Assembly: GCA_934087065.1 (NCBI GenBank)
Contig: CAKOIS010000010.1
Coordinates: forward strand, 1-35,819
From: an uncultured Bacilli bacterium
GTDB taxonomy: Bacteria; Bacillota_I; Bacilli_A; RF39; UBA660
DNA length: 35,819 nucleotides
Direction of reading: 5' to 3'
In this document: positions 14,457-20,737 of the stretch, in pieces
Layout of the letters: every line of letters starts with the position of its first letter
Position numbering within the stretch: the first letter of the stretch is position 1
Made by a program: the position numbers and the translations under genes
The notes under the pieces: generated by a model
What the model was told of the DNA's origin: nothing
The model's database searches: none
The model's input: the letters and a program-made list of their open reading frames with translations, nothing else

Positions 14457-15327
14457 TTTGAATTTGACTCATAACTTCGCTAGCAAAGTCGTCATTTCTC
14501 TTTTCCATACCTTCTCCAACTTCATATCTAACCATTTTTGTAATAGTAGAATTAGTTTTGTCTAAGTATGCTTGAACAGTCAAATCTCCATCTTTTACAA
14601 ATGCTTGTTCAACTAAACATATTTCAGCATAAAATTTATTTAATCTTCCTGCAATTATTTTATCAACGAATTCTTTTTTAGCTCCTTCGTTTAAAGCTTG
14701 TTCTGTTAAAACAGTTCTTTCATGTTCTGTAACAGATTCTGGAACTTCATTTCTACTAACGTATTCAGGTCTCATAGCCGCACTTTGCATTGCACAGTCT
14801 TTTGCAACTTCTACGCTACCATTTTTAAGTACTATAAGTGAAGCAATTCTTCCACCCATATGTAGGTAACTACCAAACACTTCGTCATCAGTTTTAGTTA
14901 CTAATTCAAATCTTCTTAAGCTTAATTTTTCTCCAATAGTTGCTGTTTCATTGATAATTAAATCATTAACAGTTCCTTCACCTACAGATAAATTTAGAGC
15001 TTCTTCTAAAGATGTAACGTTACTATTTAATATAGCCTTACCAATAGTTTCAACCATATTAACAAATTCAGCATTTTTAGCAACAAAGTCAGTCTCAGAG
15101 TTAACTTCAAGTATTACAGCTTTATTGCCTTCTTCATATATAGCAGAAAGACCTTCAGCAGCAATTCTATCTTGTTTTTTAGCAGCCTTACTAATACCTT
15201 TTTCTCTTAAATAATCAACAGCTTTGTCCATATCACCATTTGTTTCAGTTAATGCTTTTTTACAGTCAAGCATTCCTGCACCAGTCATATCTCTTAAAGC
15301 TTTTACATCACTTGCTTTTATATCCAT
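14449..15327 (-). CDS. tsf: elongation factor Ts
   Basis: Nucleotide exchange factor for EF-Tu. UBA-like N-terminus (ALRDMTGAGMLDCKKALTE at about 10-28), then the core signature EVNSETDFVAKN at about 73-84 and the C-terminal module GRLNKFYAEICLVEQAFVKD. 292 residues, full length. 15 nt after rpsB in the universal rpsB-tsf pair. Confidence 0.97.
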   Translation of the reverse strand: MDIKASDVKALRDMTGAGMLDCKKALTETNGDMDKAVDYLREKGISKAAKKQDRIAAEGLSAIYEEGNKAVILEVNSETDFVAKNAEFVNMVETIGKAILNSNVTSLEEALNLSVGEGTVNDLIINETATIGEKLSLRRFELVTKTDDEVFGSYLHMGGRIASLIVLKNGSVEVAKDCAMQSAAMRPEYVSRNEVPESVTEHERTVLTEQALNEGAKKEFVDKIIAGRLNKFYAEICLVEQAFVKDGDLTVQAYLDKTNSTITKMVRYEVGEGMEKRNDDFASEVMSQIQNA

Positions 15328-15342
15328 AATTAATTCCCTTTC

Positions 15343-16257
15343 TTATTTTAAAACACTAAGTAATTCTTCTTTTTTCATTGAAGAGTATCCTTTAACACCT
15401 TGTTCTTTAGCTATAGCTTTTAATTCACTTAGTTTCATGTCTTCATAGTTAACGCTTTCAGTTTCAGCTGGTGCTACTTCAACTTCTTTTTCAATTACAG
15501 TAACACTTTCTTTAGGTGTTTCTTTTTTCTTATTAGGTTTTGCAAATTCTTCTTCAGTTACATAATCATCTAGTGGTAAATTATTTCCTTCACATACAGC
15601 GTTAGCAAGTACTCCTAAAACAACTTTAACAGCTCTTACTGCATCGTCGTTTCCTGGAATTACATAGTCAACTAAATCAGGATCACTATTTGTATCAACG
15701 ATACCAAATGTTGGAATTCCTAACTTCTTAGCTTCTCTTACTGCATTGTATTCAATTCTTGGGTCAGTAACGATTACTGCTTGAGGTAATTTTACCATTT
15801 GTCTAATACCACATAATATTTTGTTTAATTTGTCGTATTCTTTTTGTAATTTTGCTACTTCTTTCTTTGGAAGTAATTCAAATTTTCCTTCATTCTTCAT
15901 CTTTTCAATTTCATCAAGTCTATTAATTCTTTCTCTTATAGTCTTGAAGTTTGTAAGTGTACCACCTAACCATCTTTCAGTTACATAGTATCCACCACAT
16001 CTTGTAGCTTCTTCAATACTAGCTTCTTCTGCTTGTTTTTTAGTTCCTACAAATAAAGCTTTTCCACCATCTTTGCAAGCTTCATATAATGCTTGATAAG
16101 CTTCTTCTAACTTACCTACTGTTTTTTCTAAGTCTATGATGTAAATATCATCTCTTGATGTAAAGATGTACTCTTTCATTTTAGGATTCCATCTTTTTGT
16201 TTGATGTCCAAAATGAACACCTGCTTCTAATAAATAACTTTTTGACACAACTGCCAT
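15343..16257 (-). CDS. rpsB: ribosomal protein uS2 with C-terminal Rho-N/SAP-like tail
   Basis: 30S protein needed for S1 binding and start-site entry. Core residues 1 to ~235 carry LLEAGVHFGHQTKRWNPKM, ATRCGGYYVTERWLGGTLTN and PLDDY. The family usually ends near 230-260; this 304-residue protein continues with a charged linker and ends with a helix-extended-helix segment (YEDMKLSELKAIAKEQGVKGY then MKKEELLSVLK), near twin of the L20 tail at 4594-4692. The start is the ATG at 16257 (MAVVSKSYLL) with SD GAAAGGAAGAG; the frame is open 17 codons further upstream without an SD. Confidence 0.96.
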   Translation of the reverse strand: MAVVSKSYLLEAGVHFGHQTKRWNPKMKEYIFTSRDDIYIIDLEKTVGKLEEAYQALYEACKDGGKALFVGTKKQAEEASIEEATRCGGYYVTERWLGGTLTNFKTIRERINRLDEIEKMKNEGKFELLPKKEVAKLQKEYDKLNKILCGIRQMVKLPQAVIVTDPRIEYNAVREAKKLGIPTFGIVDTNSDPDLVDYVIPGNDDAVRAVKVVLGVLANAVCEGNNLPLDDYVTEEEFAKPNKKKETPKESVTVIEKEVEVAPAETESVNYEDMKLSELKAIAKEQGVKGYSSMKKEELLSVLK

Positions 16258-16300
16258 AATATCACTCTTCCTTTCGTTTAACTTCCTTACAGTTCTAAAT

Positions 16301-16326
16301 ACTTGCACAATTAAGCACTAGCAAGT
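16301..16326 (-). promoter_or_regulatory. hairpin in the rpsB leader
   Basis: ACTTGC...GCAAGT with a 14-nt interior, in a ~100-nt leader between promoter and rpsB. S2 often controls its own mRNA; whether this hairpin is the site is a guess. Confidence 0.35.
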
Positions 16327-16364
16327 AAAATTCCTATAAGTGATTATTTTTCAAAGCAACTAAT

Positions 16365-16393
16365 ATTTTACCACATAATTATATGAAATACAA
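16365..16393 (-). promoter_or_regulatory. promoter of rpsB-tsf
   Basis: -35 TTGTAT (16388-16393), 17 nt, -10 TGG-TAAAAT (16365-16370), directly after the dinD stop codon. Confidence 0.7.
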
Positions 16394-17311
16394 CTAGTTT
16401 TGAACTTTGTTTTTCTGAGTTTTTTCTAATTCCTTCAGGCTTTTGCTTGGAGTTGGTAAATTTTCAGGCATGGTACCACCCATTATTTTTATTGAATTCC
16501 TTACAACTTTGCCGACTTCGTAATGTGCCTTATTAGCTTCAGACTCTAGTTTTATGTTTTCTCTTTTTAATTTAGCTTCGGCTTGTGTTATTCTAAAAAT
16601 ATTAGCGCCAAGCTCTTCGCTCCCCATATTGTCTAGTATATCTTCTCTATATCTTAAGCCTTTGCGTTTTGCAATATCATTCGCAGTTTCACCATTATAA
16701 AGTCCCTTATACCCGGCATTATGAAATTTGTCAAAATTTTTAACACCTGCTTGTTTTGCTGCTTGATTTAATGAGAGATTACCTTTCTTAGTCATATTTC
16801 TTTTACATAGTCTTTTTTCGTCTTCTGTTAAAGCTAAGTACTCTTTTTCTAGAATTTCTATTTTCCTTGTTTGTACTGCAAAATATGTTTGAGCTAAAGC
16901 TATACTTTTCTTTTTGGCATCTCCATTTTGTGTGATTAAGTAACAAGCATATCTTGATAACTTATAATCATCAATAAGCCTTGATGTTTTAGATCCTATA
17001 TTGACCATTTTCGTGTGCTCACGAAAATGGTTTTTAACCATATATTCACTGTTTTCACATGATATCATTGCTTGCTTTATTACTTTATAAAAATTCTCCC
17101 ACCTTTTATAACCCAGTATCGGCATAAGTTCTCTAGCACTCCAATACTCAGTATCATTTTTGTCTGTATGCCTAATATTATCAAATATACTTTCTGTATA
17201 ATCAGTTACTTTTGTAGAAGTCTTGACCATTTTCGTGAGCTCACGAAAATGGTTTTCGATATTGTCACTCTTGTTATCAAATTTGTTTTTTGTATAATTG
17301 TTTACTTTCAT
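16394..17311 (-). CDS. dinD: DinD-like BRO-N domain protein with palindrome-derived peptides
   Basis: DinD (DNA-damage-inducible protein D) family; E. coli DinD inhibits RecA filament activities. From about residue 39 on it is a standard DinD: ESIFDNI, YWSARELMPILGYKRWENF, YKLSRYACYLITQNGD, ALAQTYFAVQTRK, and the conserved C-terminal half (LNQAAKQAGVKNFDKFHNAG, GLYNGET). NHFREHTKMVNIGS at about 96-109 stands where E. coli has a DHFEEVLDMVKIGS segment. Residues 1-33 are extra: a copy of the real start region (KVNNYTKNKFDN resembling KVTDYTESIFDN) joined through NHFRELTKMV (20-29), encoded by a perfect 28-bp palindrome. SD AGGAAGG before ATG 17311. SOS control is not evident: I see no clear LexA box. 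Confidence 0.88.
   Translation of the reverse strand: MKVNNYTKNKFDNKSDNIENHFRELTKMVKTSTKVTDYTESIFDNIRHTDKNDTEYWSARELMPILGYKRWENFYKVIKQAMISCENSEYMVKNHFREHTKMVNIGSKTSRLIDDYKLSRYACYLITQNGDAKKKSIALAQTYFAVQTRKIEILEKEYLALTEDEKRLCKRNMTKKGNLSLNQAAKQAGVKNFDKFHNAGYKGLYNGETANDIAKRKGLRYREDILDNMGSEELGANIFRITQAEAKLKRENIKLESEANKAHYEVGKVVRNSIKIMGGTMPENLPTPSKSLKELEKTQKNKVQN
17004..17031. repeat. 28-bp palindrome, copy 1 (native DinD position)
   Basis: ACCATTTTCGTGTG then CTCACGAAAATGGT; one mismatch from perfect symmetry (T-T at the 4th central position). Encodes NHFREHTKMV within the conserved part of DinD. Confidence 0.9.
17177..17308 (-). repeat. partial duplication of the dinD start region
   Basis: Codons 2-13 (17273-17308) and codons 34-45 (17177-17212) are similar at DNA level: AAAGTAAACAATTATACA versus AAAGTAACTGATTATACA, continuing to TTTGATAAC versus TTTGATAAT. 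The units are 96 bp apart and copy 2 of the palindrome lies between them. Confidence 0.7.
17226..17253. repeat. 28-bp palindrome, copy 2 (inside the extra N-terminus of DinD)
   Basis: Perfect: arm ACCATTTTCGTGAG and its exact reverse complement. In frame, it encodes NHFRELTKMV on the minus strand and the same peptide on the plus strand. Confidence 0.95.
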
Positions 17312-17374
17312 ATTTCCTTCCTTTCTATTTGCTAAAAGTCATAATGTTTTAATATTTTTTTGTCTAAATTAATG

Positions 17375-17485
17375 AATTCACTTGCGTTTTTGTAAGTTCT
17401 AAATGCTGACCATTTTCGTGAGCTCACGAAAATGGTTTTTAACCAACTTTTCATTTCATTATTGCTTTGTAAAAAACTCTCTTTA
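17375..17485 (-). pseudogene. decayed dinD fragment upstream of dinD
   Basis: On the minus strand 17462-17485 reads GAGAGTTTTTTACAAAG, like dinD GGGAGAATTTTTATAAAG (codons for WENFYK), and is followed after deletions by GTTGGTTAAAAACCATTTTCG, like the dinD bases just before palindrome copy 1 (ATGGTTAAAAACCATTTTCG). So copy 3 sits in the same local context as copy 1, in a broken, shortened dinD relic. The 17312-17662 gap holds only this debris, palindrome copies 3 and 4 and no intact gene. Confidence 0.55.
17409..17436. repeat. 28-bp palindrome, copy 3
   Basis: Perfect symmetry, identical to copy 2 over all 28 bp, about 100 bp upstream of the dinD start codon and within the dinD relic. Confidence 0.95.
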
Positions 17486-17605
17486 TTTTCTCAACTACGA
17501 AAAAATAACTTTCAATGTTTACTTGGGCTATATTATATGTTTTACTTTCTATGACTATAAACCTTAATAAAGAATCGTTTTACGTCTTTGGAAGTTTTAG
17601 GCACA

Positions 17606-17633
17606 ACCATTTTCGTGAACTTGCGAAAATGGT
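17606..17633. repeat. 28-bp palindrome, copy 4 (degenerate centre)
   Basis: Outer arms ACCATTTTCG and CGAAAATGGT intact; the centre TGAACTTG has three mismatched pairs. The minus strand still reads HFRKFTKMV. Confidence 0.85.
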
Positions 17634-17662
17634 CTTAACGCTAATGTATCACTTTGTGTTTT

Positions 17663-19762
17663 CTATGGGCTATAAGTTGTTATGTCATAGCCCTTTTTAT
17701 TTAATTTAATTTCTATACTTCCATCTATATCAGTCCTATATATGTTGCTACTTTTTAAAGAATTTAATACTTCTATTTTGGGATGACCATATCTATTATT
17801 TTTGCCTACACTTATTACGGAGTATTTCGGGCTTATTTTGGACACAAATTTTTCACTTGTAGATGTATTTGAACCGTGGTGCCCTACTTTTAAGAAGTCT
17901 ACTTTGTCTAAGTCATATTTATTTAAAATGTTTTCTTCCACTTTTTTACTAGCATCAGCCATAAATAAAAACTTATAGTTATTGTAATCAAAGTAAATTA
18001 CACTTGAGTTATCATTTTCATTATTATACTTTTTTGTATTTAGAAAATTCAAAGTAAAATCACTAGTTTTTATGTTGTTTATACAACTATAATATTTAAT
18101 ATTCTTTTCTTTCAAGAGTTTTAATAAATTTGTTTCTAGAGTGTTAAATTCTCCACAGTTTAATATTACATTTTCAACTTTAAAGTTATTAATTAAATTA
18201 ACTACTTCTCCCATATGATCAAAGTCTCCATGCGTAAGAATTAAATATTTGATTTTATTTATGCCTATACTTCTAAAAAATGGTATTAATGAATTTTCAG
18301 CAATTGAATATATTTTCTTCTGTTTTTGCCAACTATCTTTTTCATAAGTTACTTTTCCACCTGTGTCTATTAGAATTACATCTTTTAAATTTTTCGTTAC
18401 GATAAGTGAAGAGTCCCCTTGCCCAACATCTAAATAATATATGCTTGTGTCTGTTACTATATATGGTTTTACTTTTATTATAAGCAAAATTAATGCAAGT
18501 ATAAATAGCAGAGTCTTCTTTTTGAATTTAATATACAATATTATTAATAGTTCAAAAACAAATACAATTATTAAACTTACTTTGGGAAAATATATTATTA
18601 AGTTTAACTTTGAAAATAATACTGATACACTTTCCATTATATTTGTCATAAAATTTAATACTGGGCTTAAAAACGGAAATATGAATACTAGTAAACTAAG
18701 TGGAAATACTATGATACTTACAAATGGTACAAAGAACATGTTATATAATGGTGATAGTGGGTTTGTGTAACCAAAGTAATAAATGCTAACCATCATGGTA
18801 GACAAGCTAGCGAGTAAGCTTACTTTAAAAAGTGATGTAAAATAGTTTTTTCCTTTTACTAAGTCACTACCCATGATTAGAAAGAATGCTGCTGTAAACG
18901 ATAAAATAAAGCTTAAATTATATATAACAAATGGGTTTATTAAAACTAAAATAATAAATACGATATACAATATATTTATTGTTTTGATATTGAAGTAAAA
19001 CACTTTGTTTATTCCAAGTAAGAAAAATAATAATGTGCTTCTTAAAATTGATGGAGAAAATCCAGTTATAAAGGAAAACAATAATAAGAATATAAATACT
19101 ATTATGTATCTAGATAATTCTTTTATTTTTAGTTTCTTTAATAACCATAAAAGTATGAGACTGAACACTGACACGTGTTGTCCACTTAAAGCAAATAAAT
19201 GGCTTACTCCATTGGTTCTATAAGTATTTAATACATCTGTATCTACTAATTCTGTTTTACCTAAAACAAAAGAATATATGTACGTAGAATTGTCAATTTT
19301 GTCACTTCTATCATACATAAAATTTTTAAGTTTGTAAAAGATATTTTTTGCTTTTGTAATACTTTCTATTTTATCTATTTTTAGCAAATAGTATATATTT
19401 TTGTTATACAAGTATTTTTTGTAATTGAAGCTATTTGGTATCGTGTTATTTTTAGGTGTTTCTAAAGAACCTGTCAATGTAACATAACTACTAAACTTTA
19501 TGTTATCTTTTAAATAAGACAACTCTTTTTCACTTTTTATATAATAAGTAGCCATTATATTTTCTTTACATTTTAATGTTAAACTTAGTTTATTTCCATC
19601 ATACTTTTTATCTAATATTTTACAATTAAAATTAGTTTCGTCTTTTTTATAGATACTAGTGTAATTTGGTATAAGTGTTATTAATAAAGAAAGTAACAAA
19701 GCGAAAATAAAAGACAATCTATAGATGTTATCGTATAGTAATATACGTCTTAATTTTATCAT
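17663..19762 (-). CDS. comEC: ComEC/Rec2 DNA uptake channel with metallo-beta-lactamase domain
   Basis: Inner-membrane channel of natural competence. 699 residues: N-terminal helix (about 12-30) and soluble OB part, the competence membrane domain with many helices (about 190-430; GVSHLFALSGQHVSVFSLIL is its signature), then a C-terminal metallo-beta-lactamase-like domain: YLDVGQGDSSLIV, ILIDTGGK, LTHGDFDHMGEV (HxDxxH-like, complete) and VGHHGSNTSTS. All three classic parts are there. It overlaps comEA by 35 nt with SD GGAG inside comEA. Confidence 0.95.
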   Translation of the reverse strand: MIKLRRILLYDNIYRLSFIFALLLSLLITLIPNYTSIYKKDETNFNCKILDKKYDGNKLSLTLKCKENIMATYYIKSEKELSYLKDNIKFSSYVTLTGSLETPKNNTIPNSFNYKKYLYNKNIYYLLKIDKIESITKAKNIFYKLKNFMYDRSDKIDNSTYIYSFVLGKTELVDTDVLNTYRTNGVSHLFALSGQHVSVFSLILLWLLKKLKIKELSRYIIVFIFLLLFSFITGFSPSILRSTLLFFLLGINKVFYFNIKTINILYIVFIILVLINPFVIYNLSFILSFTAAFFLIMGSDLVKGKNYFTSLFKVSLLASLSTMMVSIYYFGYTNPLSPLYNMFFVPFVSIIVFPLSLLVFIFPFLSPVLNFMTNIMESVSVLFSKLNLIIYFPKVSLIIVFVFELLIILYIKFKKKTLLFILALILLIIKVKPYIVTDTSIYYLDVGQGDSSLIVTKNLKDVILIDTGGKVTYEKDSWQKQKKIYSIAENSLIPFFRSIGINKIKYLILTHGDFDHMGEVVNLINNFKVENVILNCGEFNTLETNLLKLLKEKNIKYYSCINNIKTSDFTLNFLNTKKYNNENDNSSVIYFDYNNYKFLFMADASKKVEENILNKYDLDKVDFLKVGHHGSNTSTSEKFVSKISPKYSVISVGKNNRYGHPKIEVLNSLKSSNIYRTDIDGSIEIKLNKKGYDITTYSP
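17667..17698 (+). terminator. plus-strand terminator opposite the end of comEC
   Basis: GGGCTAT...ATAGCCC (7 bp, 13-nt loop) followed by TTTTTATTT on the plus strand. There is no T-run on the minus strand after it, so it does not end the comEC mRNA; it would stop a plus-strand transcript coming from the palindrome region. Confidence 0.55.
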
Positions 19763-20492
19763 ATAGTTTGTCTCCTATACCACTTACATTTTTTATGTCT
19801 TCTATACTTTTAAATGGGCCATTTGCTGTTCTGTATTCAATTATAGCTTTTGCTTTAGACTCACCTATTCCTGAAATAGTAGTAAGTTCTTCTATTGAAG
19901 ATTCATTAATATTCACAGATGTAGTCTCTTTTTTTGTTTCACTACTATTTTCATTTGCTGATGATGCTCCTTCTTCAGGTGCTTTAGTTACAGATTCAGT
20001 TGTTGTTTCTTCTTTTACTTTATCTACGTCATTAGTTATAACATCAGTTGTTTTCACACTTACACTAGAGTTATCATTAATTCTTATTTCTTCAATGTTT
20101 TTCTTTTCTTCTATTTTCTTTAGTTCGCTCTTCTTGTTTATAATTATTACATTTTCGTCTTTTAAAGTTTTACTTAAATTAATATATGTAGTAACAGCTT
20201 TTTTAGTAAGTCCACCAGAAGCTTCAATTGCGTCTATTACTCTAGAATTAGTTGGAAGTTTGTACACTCCAGGAGTTTTAACTTCACCTTTTATGTCTAC
20301 CAAAATATACTCTTCTACTTTTTGCTCTTCGCTGCTTGTTAGTTTTTCTTCTACTTTAGTGTCCACTGTTATTTTTCCTTTAGAAGTAGTAATATTAGAT
20401 ATGGCTACAAAAGAAACTAAGCCAAGCAACAATAACGCGATTACTGAAATTATAACCTTTTTGTTTGAGATAAAATCTTTTAATTTTTCCAT
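19728..20492 (-). CDS. comEA: ComEA DNA receptor
   Basis: Membrane-anchored DNA-binding protein that hands DNA to ComEC. 254 residues: membrane helix at about 13-30, SLBB domain at about 60-105 (VDIKGEVKTPGVYKLP, VIDAIEASGGLTKKA), a long Thr/Ser/Glu-rich spacer (about 130-190), and the C-terminal double helix-hairpin-helix (LTTISGIGESKAKAIIEYR, IKNVSGIGDKLYDKI) that binds DNA. The spacer is longer than in B. subtilis ComEA. First gene of comEA-comEC. Confidence 0.95.
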   Translation of the reverse strand: MEKLKDFISNKKVIISVIALLLLGLVSFVAISNITTSKGKITVDTKVEEKLTSSEEQKVEEYILVDIKGEVKTPGVYKLPTNSRVIDAIEASGGLTKKAVTTYINLSKTLKDENVIIINKKSELKKIEEKKNIEEIRINDNSSVSVKTTDVITNDVDKVKEETTTESVTKAPEEGASSANENSSETKKETTSVNINESSIEELTTISGIGESKAKAIIEYRTANGPFKSIEDIKNVSGIGDKLYDKIKTYITIR

Positions 20493-20512
20493 AATTTCCT
20501 CCTTTCATATAC

Positions 20513-20541
20513 ACTATAACAGAAAGAAGAAAATAATGCAA
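20513..20541 (-). promoter_or_regulatory. promoter of comEA-comEC
   Basis: -35 TTGCAT (20536-20541), 17 nt, -10 TATAGT (20513-20518), followed by SD AAGGAGG. No ComK-box pair or CIN box is evident. Confidence 0.65.
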
Positions 20542-20630
20542 ATCAGGCAATTTTTAAAATCTGTAAGTATTTTGTAGAATGTTTTATACAAAGAGTACTT
20601 TTTTAGTATTTAGTATAGTACATTTAAGGG

Positions 20631-20706
20631 TTATCCACAGAATAATTTTGAAAATTGGTCACTATTAACAAAATGAAAAAGTTTTAATTTAGTACTTTTT
20701 AAAATA
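20631..20706. other. DnaA-box-bearing intergenic module
   Basis: TTATCCACA (20631-20639) followed by TTTTGAAAAT, then TTTAGTAC and TTTTTAAAATACAAA close to the dnaE terminator. The same four blocks in the same order (box inverted) occur at 10435-10532 before the toxin gene. Confidence 0.45.
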
Positions 20707-20707
20707 C

Positions 20708-20737
20708 AAATAAAGACAATTTTACTTGTCTTTATTT
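20708..20737. terminator. terminator of dnaE
   Basis: AAATAAAGACAA and TTGTCTTTATTT, 12 perfect pairs and a 6-nt loop; the dnaE stop lies in it. T-rich on both strands. Confidence 0.8.

Noticed and set aside
17004..17633. CRISPR array made of the four palindromes
   Set aside because: Spacings are about 180-220 bp and unequal, two copies lie inside a coding gene, and no cas genes are present.
17515..17709. 64-residue plus-strand ORF containing HFRELAKMV
   Set aside because: It exists only because the palindrome reads the same on both strands; no SD, and it overlaps comEC and the terminator.
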